From: Chitinispirillales bacterium | GTDB taxonomy: Bacteria; Fibrobacterota; Chitinivibrionia; Chitinivibrionales; Chitinivibrionaceae | NCBI GenBank assembly: GCA_031254455.1 | Contig: JAIRUI010000082.1 | Span: forward strand, 1-32,245 | DNA: 32,245 nt | Reading direction: 5' to 3' | In this document: one piece after another, positions 6,756 through 13,626 of the stretch | Position numbering within the stretch: the stretch's first letter is position 1 | Layout of the letters: the number at the start of each line of letters is the position of its first letter | Position numbers and translations under genes: made by a program | Notes under the pieces: model-generated | Seen by the model: the letters and a program-made list of their open reading frames with translations, nothing else | Told to the model about the DNA's origin: nothing | Database searches by the model: none

Positions 6756-8501
6756 ATGCCGATGGGAGCTACTTTTAATAACGGTTTCGCAAACTCGGGA
6801 CCTACTATGATGGGGAGTCAACAAGCCGCCGCGCAAAAAATTAAAGCAAACACGCCGCAAACTTTGCCGACGCAGGCGAATAATAAAAATCCGGGTTTAT
6901 TTCAGAACGATAATAAAAACCCAAAACAGGATATAAAAAGTCCGGTCGCCGATACTATACAAAACGCAAAACCGAATCTAAAAAAAACACAGGCTCAGCA
7001 GACGGCGGCTTTTAATACGTCCGCTTCCTCTCAACAGGAAGCGTTAAATCGAAATATGGCGAATTTCGGCGCGTCTATGTCGGCGAACGCAAAAGACAAA
7101 TACGCTTCTCAGGATTATGTAAATCAAACTATGGGGGCTCAACAGAATCAATTGAGAGACCAGCAATTACAGGCTTATCAGGAAATGCTTATGCAACAGG
7201 GACAGCAGGAATTAGACCTTGACAAATGGTTAAACGACGCTAAAAATGACGAATGGAATTATGTTCGTCAAATGTTTACAGACGCGGTTGAATCGGGAAA
7301 CTGGGGCGCGGTTCAGGGACTTTTGGAAAATTACGGACATATACTTGGAGGAATGGACGGGGGAAAACTGTATTTAAACAGTCTGCTTGAAGAAATGGGA
7401 AGCGATTATCAAATAATTACCGATAAAATCCAAGAAGCGGAAAGCTCGTTCGATCCCAATTTGAGAAACGAAGAATATTTAAACGGTCTTTATTCGGAGC
7501 AAGACAGGCTTGAAGGTTTAATTTACGATTTGTCGAATAAAATATCTACCGGAGAATATGGAGAAAATCCTTACACTTGGGAATATGACAGGCTTGAAAA
7601 AATGAGTCCCGACGAATTTTGGAACGATCCGAAAGGCAAAGCTTTAACTAAAGCCGCGATATCAAACTATGACGATTTTATATCAAGCGGCAATCCTTAC
7701 GGGAATGCGCTTGTAAACGGTATATTGTCAACCGTCAAAATGAATAACGCGGACGGACGGCCGACGGATAAAAACGTGGATAGAGCCGATATAGGTCATT
7801 TAATAGCGTTGGAAGCGAACGGGATTATTCCGGCCGGAACTTGTGCGGAAATCGGACAATTGGCGGGTTATTTAAACAATTTGGACGCGGCCGGAGTTTA
7901 TCAGAAGGTAACGGCGGCGGACGGTTCGGTGCAGGAATCTACGGGAACGGATAAAGAATCAATTTTAAGCGACGCGACATTTCAGGAGTTAGCGAGAAAA
8001 TACGGTCTGGGAGATATTATAGATAAATATGAAGAAGATGTGATGGCGAAGCAAGAGAAGGAGCAAGAGAGGATTGAGCAAGAGAAGATTGAGCAAGAGA
8101 AGATGAAACCCGAAAATTTAGCCAATAAAGATATTGTTTTGACAAATGACGATAAAGAAGTTAGTATAACCTACGGAGCGTTTGATTACGCCTACCAAGC
8201 GTTTAAAGATTTTAACCCAAGTATGTGGTCAGGCAACAAACGCAAAGACCAAGCGGCGCGCAACAGTATAGTAAACGCCGGAGAAGATTTTGCGCGGATT
8301 CTAAACAATAACGATTGGATACTTGATTTATTAGGATGGGACAAGCCCGCAAAAGAGGGACAGTTTACGACGGGCGGCATGAGTGATAATAAGGAAAACC
8401 GCGATACCGGCATTAGTAACCTGAAAAAGAAAATTAAAGAAGTAAACGAATTATTAAGCAAATTCACATACACAACCGGATTTTATTATGAGAATATGTA
8501 A
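6756..8501 (+). CDS. Gln/Asn-rich phage virion-type protein
   Basis: 581 residues, starting 3 bp after the portal stop with an AGGAG site overlapping the portal 3' end. The first about 160 residues are low-complexity, rich in Gln, Asn, Ala and Met (SQQAAAQ, QANNKN, repeated QQ). The middle (about 160-420) is a Trp/Tyr/Asp-rich globular part. Residues about 430-450 form a charged coil with EQERI/EQEKI/EQEKM repeats. I do not recognise the family. In P22-like gene order the scaffold and major capsid genes follow the portal. Length and composition could fit a scaffold, an internal ejection protein or a head-tail connector, and none is supported by a motif. It ends 19 bp from the convergent DUF5618 gene and is the last phage-type gene on this side. 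Confidence 0.6.
   Translation: MPMGATFNNGFANSGPTMMGSQQAAAQKIKANTPQTLPTQANNKNPGLFQNDNKNPKQDIKSPVADTIQNAKPNLKKTQAQQTAAFNTSASSQQEALNRNMANFGASMSANAKDKYASQDYVNQTMGAQQNQLRDQQLQAYQEMLMQQGQQELDLDKWLNDAKNDEWNYVRQMFTDAVESGNWGAVQGLLENYGHILGGMDGGKLYLNSLLEEMGSDYQIITDKIQEAESSFDPNLRNEEYLNGLYSEQDRLEGLIYDLSNKISTGEYGENPYTWEYDRLEKMSPDEFWNDPKGKALTKAAISNYDDFISSGNPYGNALVNGILSTVKMNNADGRPTDKNVDRADIGHLIALEANGIIPAGTCAEIGQLAGYLNNLDAAGVYQKVTAADGSVQESTGTDKESILSDATFQELARKYGLGDIIDKYEEDVMAKQEKEQERIEQEKIEQEKMKPENLANKDIVLTNDDKEVSITYGAFDYAYQAFKDFNPSMWSGNKRKDQAARNSIVNAGEDFARILNNNDWILDLLGWDKPAKEGQFTTGGMSDNKENRDTGISNLKKKIKEVNELLSKFTYTTGFYYENM
8061..8105 (+). repeat. Three tandem 15-bp coding repeats
   Basis: Three in-frame 15-bp units (GAGCAAGAGARGATK) at 8061-8075, 8076-8090 and 8091-8105 encode EQERI, EQEKI and EQEKM, and a partial fourth copy precedes them. 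They lengthen a charged coiled-coil segment of the 581-residue phage protein and are a natural site for slippage and length variation. Confidence 0.75.
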
Positions 8502-8520
8502 TTAGCTAAAATCAATTTTT

Positions 8521-8940
8521 TCACGCCGCACGTTCCGGTTTAATTTTTTCGATTATTTCGTTCGCCGATTCAAAACCCGCTTGAATTACTTTTATATTCG
8601 TAACCCCGTCGTAATAACCGGCCAAATGCAATATATTATAAACGGTATGCAGATTAGATAAAAGTTTCTTATCTAATTCGGTTATATTCGACATGTAATA
8701 TTCTATAGATTTACGTTGTTTTTTGTTAGGTTTGGGGATTCCTTTTAGCGTAAGCCATGCGTCAAGGGCAAGCAAAACGCCGCTGTATGCGACGCCGCAG
8801 GCGGTGCGTACGTACTTCTTATCGCTGTAATATCTATCGTCTTTTTTAGATTTTTGTAAAGCCTCGTTTGCGTTATTCATGTAACGTACGGCTTCTTCAT
8901 ATTCTTTAATTAAAAAGATATTTTGCTCATGAATTGTCAT
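8521..8940 (-). CDS. DUF5618 family protein
   Basis: 139 residues, all helical in character, starting at ATG 8940 with a GGGAGG ribosome site 7 nt upstream. From memory the pattern fits DUF5618, a family seen mainly in Bacteroidota: an N-terminal EAVRYMNNANEAL, then YYSDKKYVRTACGVAYSGV and LLALDAWLTLKG, then YYDGVTNIKVIQAGFESANEII. The fold looks HEPN-like (a four-helix bundle), but I see no RxxxxH catalytic motif, so nuclease activity is not claimed. It is a monocistronic gene with its own near-consensus promoter, convergent with the last phage gene and flanked upstream by an IS element. It may be prophage cargo or the first chromosomal gene. Confidence 0.6.
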   Translation of the reverse strand: MTIHEQNIFLIKEYEEAVRYMNNANEALQKSKKDDRYYSDKKYVRTACGVAYSGVLLALDAWLTLKGIPKPNKKQRKSIEYYMSNITELDKKLLSNLHTVYNILHLAGYYDGVTNIKVIQAGFESANEIIEKIKPERAA

Positions 8941-8964
8941 TTTGAACCTCCCGAGTTCATATAT

Positions 8965-8993
8965 AATATACCATATTTTTACTTAAATGTCAA
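8965..8993 (-). promoter_or_regulatory. Near-consensus sigma-70 promoter for the DUF5618 gene
   Basis: Read on the minus strand, TTGACA (8988-8993) and TATATT (8965-8970) are separated by exactly 17 bp. This leaves a short leader with a GGGAGG ribosome site before ATG 8940. The IS left end lies 14 bp upstream of the -35, so the insertion spared the core promoter but removed any upstream control. Confidence 0.75.
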
Positions 8994-9007
8994 TAAATAT
9001 TATTAAA

Positions 9008-9036
9008 CCGTAACTTTTCCTAATTTTACGTAACAT
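9008..9036 (+). repeat. IS left terminal inverted repeat
   Basis: It begins CCGTAACTTTTCC and ends TTTTACGTAACAT, and pairs with 10580-10608. The transposase stop codon follows 2 bp inside it. Confidence 0.85.
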
Positions 9037-9037
9037 G

Positions 9038-10492
9038 TTAAGGTATAATATTCAATTTTTTCAACAACTCTCTTGTAGTTTTAGTCGTTTTCGCATCATA
9101 CCATTGATTGTTGATTTTCACTTTTTTTATTTCTGTTAGAAACAAAAGCAAATCCATAGGAGAATATTTTTTGTTTAGATCATGTTTTTTGACCAAATTT
9201 AAAATCACGTAATACCATTTAAGTGCAATTAGATTAATAAACATCCATCCTTCAAGCGCCATTTCGTTTTGCATGTATGTTCTGTCGGCTTCTACAATAT
9301 TTTTCAACGCATCTATCATTGTTTCTACTTCACCACGCGTTTTATAGTCGGTAAAAACTTCGGCTGCCTTTTTCCCCGTATTTTCTATTAGTGCGATTGT
9401 ACCTAATTGATACTGCTTGTCGTGAAATTTATCAATACAATAGTCCAATGCGTCGTTGTTTATTCTTTTCAGATAATCACGTTGCTCACGGGTGCGCAGT
9501 TCATCATCCAAGAATACGGTTATACTCTTTTTTTCATCAACAAAAACAGAATAATGCCATATAATACGTTCTTCATGTTCAAAATATCCGTCCAAAAGGC
9601 GCTTATCACCGGTTTTTAATTTTTCATAATCTATCAAAGAGTTATTTCTATGCAAAGGAATGATAAATTTTAATTCGCTGTCTTCAAGCGCTTTAATATT
9701 ACTGTTTGAGGCAAAACCCCTGTCCATTACAATAACGGCATCTTTTACACCACTCTCTTTCAAACACAATTTGAATGCGCTGACATCCTTGATGTTACCA
9801 GGCAGAAGTCTGTAATAAACCGGTGATTGACTTTTTACCGAGAAAATGCACATCAAATTTATCATGTCGTCATATGTCCCAAATTTGCTTTTACTGAATT
9901 TGGGAAGTTCCATCTCTTCGGAATAACTGAAAATATCAGTTCCATCAAACAATATGCAGTCATCGGATACATTGAACGAACGGCAAAAATCTACTATCTT
10001 TTGACGATCTTCGCCCAATTCCCTTAGAAAATAGCTCAAAGATTTGGCGGATAAATTAACATCTGAGTAAAGTTCGGACAAATAACTCATTGAATGATGA
10101 TAAGCGATATTTTTCAACGCAGAACGATGAACCAGCCGTCCATATGCCAAACAAACAATACGTTGCCACGAATCAGGAAAATATTTCTTTAAAGCATTTA
10201 CTGTATCACCGAACAAAGCGTTTATTGCTGATGTTATTCCATATTCTTTAACTTGAACGCTTTCTACGCGTAGTTGCTGCTTGCGTAAACGTTCCTTGTC
10301 CGACTCAATAAATCCATCAGATTCGGTTATTTTGCCCAAAAGTTTGCCGGTAATCTTTACAGTCCGCTTCTTCTGCGGATTCCATTTACTGCTTACTTCG
10401 TAAAGATAATAATTGCCACTTATAAGGCGTAATTCCGTTCCTTTACGTTTTTGGGCTAATGCCCATTGCGGATGTGGTGATGTCTTTTTCAT
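9038..10492 (-). CDS. IS1634-type (IS4-superfamily) DDE transposase
   Basis: The enzyme that cuts and pastes the surrounding IS. From ATG 10492 (MKKTSPHPQW) the product is 484 residues; an upstream ATG at 10540 would add 16 unremarkable residues, and neither has a ribosome site. The N-terminal YYLYEVSSKWNPQKKR and GKLLGKIT segment is typical of this family. DDE candidates, numbered from the upstream ATG, are D199/D202 in LFDGTDIF, D273 in VIVMDRGFAS and E406 in the YKTRGEVE signature (the Y-x2-R-x3-E motif of IS4-like enzymes). The frame is intact from end to end and all three acidic positions are present, so it is probably functional. The gene stops 2 bp inside the left inverted repeat. Confidence 0.85.
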   Translation of the reverse strand: MKKTSPHPQWALAQKRKGTELRLISGNYYLYEVSSKWNPQKKRTVKITGKLLGKITESDGFIESDKERLRKQQLRVESVQVKEYGITSAINALFGDTVNALKKYFPDSWQRIVCLAYGRLVHRSALKNIAYHHSMSYLSELYSDVNLSAKSLSYFLRELGEDRQKIVDFCRSFNVSDDCILFDGTDIFSYSEEMELPKFSKSKFGTYDDMINLMCIFSVKSQSPVYYRLLPGNIKDVSAFKLCLKESGVKDAVIVMDRGFASNSNIKALEDSELKFIIPLHRNNSLIDYEKLKTGDKRLLDGYFEHEERIIWHYSVFVDEKKSITVFLDDELRTREQRDYLKRINNDALDYCIDKFHDKQYQLGTIALIENTGKKAAEVFTDYKTRGEVETMIDALKNIVEADRTYMQNEMALEGWMFINLIALKWYYVILNLVKKHDLNKKYSPMDLLLFLTEIKKVKINNQWYDAKTTKTTRELLKKLNIIP

Positions 10493-10579
10493 GCATGTAA
10501 TATAATATATGCCGTAATTACGTAACAAGGAAATTTGCATTTTTTGAAAAAAATCAACTTATTAGCGGATTTTTTCAAA

Positions 10580-10608
10580 ATGTTACGTAAAACATGGAAA
10601 AGTTACGG
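10580..10608 (-). repeat. IS right terminal inverted repeat
   Basis: The reverse complement begins CCGTAACTTTTCC and ends TTTTACGTAACAT, matching the left end at 26 of 29 bases. Confidence 0.85.
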
Positions 10609-10650
10609 GTTAAATTCAAGTTCTTTAACGTTATGTAACCTTTTAGTCAT
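10603..10650 (-). pseudogene. Short ORF cut by the IS
   Basis: ATG 10650 has a GAGGT ribosome site 7 nt upstream and reads MTKRLHNVKELEFNP, then meets a TAA inside the IS right end. Rejoining the flanks without the IS gives only about 17 codons before a TGA. It may therefore be a leader peptide or chance rather than the head of a longer gene. Confidence 0.25.
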
Positions 10651-10664
10651 TACTACTACCTCAT

Positions 10665-10687
10665 AAACGAATGTATGACATTCGTTT
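10665..10687. promoter_or_regulatory. Perfect 10-bp inverted repeat with 3-bp spacer
   Basis: AAACGAATGT, spacer ATG, ACATTCGTTT. On the minus strand it lies directly before the ribosome site of the short ORF at 10650, so it may be an operator or mRNA hairpin for that transcript. It lacks a following U-run in either direction, so it is not a standard terminator. Confidence 0.5.
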
Positions 10688-10708
10688 AGTATTTTTAAGT
10701 TAATGTTC

Positions 10709-10728
10709 CGTCACTTTCATTCGTGACG
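10709..10728. repeat. Short hairpin CGTCAC / GTGACG
   Basis: Six-bp arms at 10709-10714 and 10723-10728 with an 8-base loop. The purpose is unknown. It lies 21 bp from the larger hairpin. Confidence 0.35.
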
Positions 10729-11038
10729 TTATTCCAGCCAAAGGAAAAAATTTATCTTCTTGTTTAGATGATTTTGCATCCGATGAAATTTGTTGAAATT
10801 TTTGCGGCAATCGTTCACTTGGTTGACTATCGTCTAATTTTTTTTGGTTTATCGCTGGCATCTTTTTATGCCTCTTCCGTTAAAAGTGTTTATAATCCTC
10901 TATATAACACATTTTTAAGACCTGCAACCATGTTCATTATTCTGGATAATATTAAATATAAGACAAGAACGTTTATTTTTCAGAAAAAAAGCATTTTTAT
11001 ACAAATTTAGATGATAAAACATTTACAGGAGTTATAAG

Positions 11039-11101
11039 ATGGCTGTTGCACAATATGATATTTTGAACCAAGCCCCATTAAGTTTTTTTGTTCAGATTTG
11101 A
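11039..11101 (+). CDS. Possible 20-residue ORF
   Basis: ATG 11039 is preceded by AGGAG at 7-nt spacing, and the frame reads MAVAQYDILNQAPLSFFVQI and then TGA. The ribosome site is good, but the peptide is too short to judge. It could be a leader peptide, a true small protein or the stump of a decayed mobile-element gene. Confidence 0.25.
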   Translation: MAVAQYDILNQAPLSFFVQI

Positions 11102-11151
11102 CAATAACGCCCAATAATTTTCAAGAAAATAAAAGATTCGAGACTTTTTAT

Positions 11152-11181
11152 TTGTTTTCACTATTATCCGAAAAGTATATT
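11152..11181 (+). promoter_or_regulatory. Candidate promoter of the ABC operon
   Basis: TTGTTT (11152-11157) and TATATT (11176-11181) are separated by 18 bp, with the -10 ending 25 bp before ATG 11207. The -35 is weak (TTG only). Confidence 0.4.
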
Positions 11182-11206
11182 TTTTGAATATTCAAAAGGA
11201 AGTGTA

Positions 11207-12151
11207 ATGGAACAGAATGCGGCGGAACTCAAAAACGTAACGAAAATATTTAACGAAGCGCTTGAAGAAAAAGCAAAAATCGCTGTAAACGATTTGTCGT
11301 TTTCGGTTAAAAGCGGCGTAATTACCGGATTTATCGGTCCAAACGGCGCAGGGAAAACCACGTCGATAAAGATGATTCTGGGGCTCGTAAAACCTACAAA
11401 AGGCGGCGTATCGCTTATGGGAATCCCGTCAAACGCCCCAAGAGCTCGTCAAAATGTGTCGTTTGTTTCCGAACAACCGTATTTTTACGAACATTTGACA
11501 GCCTATGAAACGCTGAAATTTATCTGCGACCTCAAACGCGTTCCCAAAAACTGTATCGACAAGGAGATTTTGCGGGTTTTGGAAATCGTCGAAATGTGGC
11601 AAAACGCAAAACGTCGAGTAAAATCATTTTCGAAAGGAATGCAACAGCGGCTAAATATGGCGCAGGCGCTTATAGGAAATCCGAAATTGATAATTATGGA
11701 CGAGCCGATGAGCGGGATGGATCCTCTTGGACGGCGGCTTTTTAGAGATATTTTCAAAACCCTTTCGGATCAAGGAACTACGATATTTTTTTCTACGCAT
11801 ATAGTTGAGGATATAGAAGCGCTTTGCGATGAAATTATCGTTTTGTCGGACGGGAAATTACATCTACAGGGTTCGGTGGACGATCTGGTAAATTCAACGA
11901 CGTTAGGAGTCGAATACAGATTTGAGAATTTAAACGCAAACGTTCTTGATTTTTTACAAAAATCGGTAAAAAACGCAAATATTTCAGATAAAAAAGAAAA
12001 TTTCTACTCGTTTATTTTGAAAGACAAGGACGATTTACAAAATTTCAATTTGTCGATTTGCCAAAACAAAATAATGCCGTCTTCAATTGTGCCGATACGC
12101 AGTTCTCTTGAAGAGATTTTATATTCGAGTCACACAAAAGGAGAAAAATAA
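11207..12151 (+). CDS. ABC transporter ATP-binding protein
   Basis: The nucleotide-binding subunit of an ABC-2 type transporter, 314 residues. Walker A GPNGAGKTT (44-52), signature FSKGMQQR (141-148, the usual S.G core), Walker B LIIMDEP (161-167), D-loop MSGMDP and switch H198 in FFSTHI are all present, so it should hydrolyse ATP. The about 100-residue C-terminal extension is typical of drug/antibiotic-type or Nos/Gld-type exporters. ATG 11207 has AAGGAAG upstream. Its stop overlaps the start of the permease by 1 bp (TAATG), so the two form one transporter. The substrate is unknown. Confidence 0.9.
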   Translation: MEQNAAELKNVTKIFNEALEEKAKIAVNDLSFSVKSGVITGFIGPNGAGKTTSIKMILGLVKPTKGGVSLMGIPSNAPRARQNVSFVSEQPYFYEHLTAYETLKFICDLKRVPKNCIDKEILRVLEIVEMWQNAKRRVKSFSKGMQQRLNMAQALIGNPKLIIMDEPMSGMDPLGRRLFRDIFKTLSDQGTTIFFSTHIVEDIEALCDEIIVLSDGKLHLQGSVDDLVNSTTLGVEYRFENLNANVLDFLQKSVKNANISDKKENFYSFILKDKDDLQNFNLSICQNKIMPSSIVPIRSSLEEILYSSHTKGEK

Positions 12152-12915
12152 TGGACATAATTTTTACTATAGCAAGTAATACTTTTCGCGAAACAATCCG
12201 CAACAAAGTACTTTACAATATTCTGCTTTTTGTAGGAATAATTATAACTTTATCGGTAAGTTTCGGCGAATGGTCTGTTTTTGCCAGAGTACAAGTTATG
12301 AACGATTTCGGTCTTGCCGCGATGTCTTTAAGCGGGTTACTTTTGGCGGTTTTCATAGGAAGTTCGCTTTTGGGGAAAGAAATCGGCGGAAAAACAATTT
12401 ATTTGACGGCGACCAAGCCCATAAATCGCGGATATATAATTGTCGGAAAATTTTTGGGAGTTTATTTGACGCTTTTTTTGAATTTTTTAATTATGTCGGC
12501 GATTTTTGCGATTTCGCTTGCGGTTTCCGGCGGTGAAATTACCGCTATGCACACAAAAGCGTTAACTTTGCTGATAGTTGAATTGGGAATAATTTTGTCG
12601 TTTTCACTGCTTTTTTCGGTACTTTCATCGCCTACGCTCGCGGCGATTTTTACTATAGGATTTTACATAATCGGACATTTTAACGATTTGGTCGGTCTTG
12701 CCGATTTGGAAAATAGAGCGTGGCTTGTTCCGTTTCTAAAAGCGTTTAATTTAATTATGCCGAATCTTGAGTATTTCAATATTCGGGCGGCGGTTGTTCA
12801 GGAAAATTCCATTGGTTTGGCTTACGTAGTTTTTGCGGTAATTTACGGAATTTTATATATAGCGATTGCAACAATTTTAGCGTCGGTGGCGTTTGAGAAA
12901 AAGGATTTGTCTTGA
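12151..12915 (+). CDS. ABC-2 type permease (NosY-like)
   Basis: 254 residues with about six hydrophobic segments, the membrane half of the transporter. It opens with FTIASNTFRETIRNKVLYNILLF in spirit of the ABC-2/NosY family, where a short amphipathic helix with R-N-K precedes TM1 (about residues 22-40). A conserved-looking GKEIGGKTIYLTATKPINR lies between TM2 and TM3. Together with the ATPase it probably exports or maintains an envelope component. ATG 12151 overlaps the ATPase stop by 1 bp. The gene ends in TTGA, where its TGA overlaps the TTG start of the next gene. Confidence 0.8.
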   Translation: MDIIFTIASNTFRETIRNKVLYNILLFVGIIITLSVSFGEWSVFARVQVMNDFGLAAMSLSGLLLAVFIGSSLLGKEIGGKTIYLTATKPINRGYIIVGKFLGVYLTLFLNFLIMSAIFAISLAVSGGEITAMHTKALTLLIVELGIILSFSLLFSVLSSPTLAAIFTIGFYIIGHFNDLVGLADLENRAWLVPFLKAFNLIMPNLEYFNIRAAVVQENSIGLAYVVFAVIYGILYIAIATILASVAFEKKDLS

Positions 12916-13625
12916 GAATAATTACAATTATTGTAATTATTGCGATTTTATGGGTTGGAATATATTTGTCGTCTATTCCGCTCTCCGCCGAGAAATCAAA
13001 GGATTTTTGGGTAAAAGAACGGGCGACGGCTGTGATAAGTTCTCCCGAGATAATTCCTTATTTACTTGGGTTTGAAACGGTTTTCGCCGATTATTTGTGG
13101 ATAAAAACCATTCTTTATACCGGAGAAAATATGACAGGCGATAACAACGGCGAATGGCTTAGATCTATGATAGAAGCTGTAAACATGCTAAATCCGCCGT
13201 TTTATCCGTCATACGAATTTGCGGCGCTTATGCTTCCGAACATAACAGACGACTGGGAAGCGTCGCGCTTGATTTTGGAAAACGGGATTCCACACGTGAG
13301 CGGTTCAAAAGAACGTTTTATGTATTTTTATTTAGGCTGGATTTATTACACGCGTTATCGAGATTACGAGCGGGCTGCGGACTTATTTGCGTATTCGGCG
13401 AAATATTCACAATCGCCGGCGCATTGGGCTAGATTATCGGCGACCGCGTTGAGTAACGCCGGAAAAACACGGCAGGCGATAGAATTTTTGCAAGACTTGT
13501 ATGAATCGTCGGATGACCCGCAGGTAAGAAAGAAATTACTTGAAAAAATAAATTTGCTTTACGAAGAAAATAGAAACGGCTTGTCGTTTCAAAAGTCAAA
13601 CGATTTTTTACAGGAAGATAAGTGA
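12912..13625 (+). CDS. Membrane-anchored TPR-like protein, TTG start
   Basis: 237 residues beginning at a TTG codon that overlaps the permease stop (TTGA). An AAGGA site 7 nt upstream supports this start, and no ATG is available nearby. Residues 2-20 (ITIIVIIAILWVGIYLS) form a signal anchor. The rest lies outside the cytoplasm: residues 38-75 hold an ETVFADYLWIKTILYTG segment, and residues 130-225 contain repeated helix pairs (FMYFYLGWIYYTRYRDYERAA, then SATALSNAGKTRQAIEFLQ) of TPR type. TPR modules scaffold protein complexes. Coupling to an ABC exporter suggests an accessory factor of that transporter. No closer family is recognised. Confidence 0.65.
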   Translation: MRIITIIVIIAILWVGIYLSSIPLSAEKSKDFWVKERATAVISSPEIIPYLLGFETVFADYLWIKTILYTGENMTGDNNGEWLRSMIEAVNMLNPPFYPSYEFAALMLPNITDDWEASRLILENGIPHVSGSKERFMYFYLGWIYYTRYRDYERAADLFAYSAKYSQSPAHWARLSATALSNAGKTRQAIEFLQDLYESSDDPQVRKKLLEKINLLYEENRNGLSFQKSNDFLQEDK

Positions 13626-13626
13626 A

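Larger units (their letters stand above)
9008..10608 (-). mobile_element. IS1634-like insertion sequence, complete
   Basis: A 1601-bp element with 29-bp terminal inverted repeats (9008-9036 and 10580-10608) that match at 26 of 29 positions, differing only in a central triplet (TAA against ATG). The flanks are ATTAAA (9002-9007) and GTTAAA (10609-10614), consistent with a 5-bp TTAAA duplication, or a 6-bp one with one changed base. A single transposase gene fills the interior. Near-identical ends and an intact gene suggest a recent, possibly active insertion. Confidence 0.85.
10609..11206. other. Intergenic stretch between IS and ABC operon
   Basis: About 600 bp with no convincing gene. It holds the IS flank, a perfect hairpin (10665-10687), a second hairpin (10709-10728), a 20-codon ORF with a good ribosome site (11039-11101) and a likely promoter for the ABC operon near its right end. 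A plus-strand 80-codon frame at 10768-11010 has no ribosome site and composition-driven residues, and I do not call it a gene. The stretch may be a decayed mobile element. Confidence 0.5.

Noticed and set aside
10768..11010. 80-codon plus-strand ORF in the IS-ABC gap
   Set aside because: No ribosome site, composition follows local AT-richness, and no domain or conserved pattern is visible.
11098..11103. TTGACA upstream of the ABC operon as its -35
   Set aside because: No -10-like hexamer lies 15-19 bp downstream; the TTGTTT/TATATT pair nearer the gene fits better.
8941..11206. CRISPR array or att site near the phage/host edge
   Set aside because: No regularly spaced repeats and no tRNA were found; the only repeats are IS ends and short hairpins.
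12917..12941. 11-bp inverted repeat with 3-bp spacer at the start of the TPR-like gene
   Set aside because: It is built from ATT/TAA codons for a run of Ile and Thr in the signal anchor; a similar run occurs in the thioredoxin anchor. Low complexity explains it.
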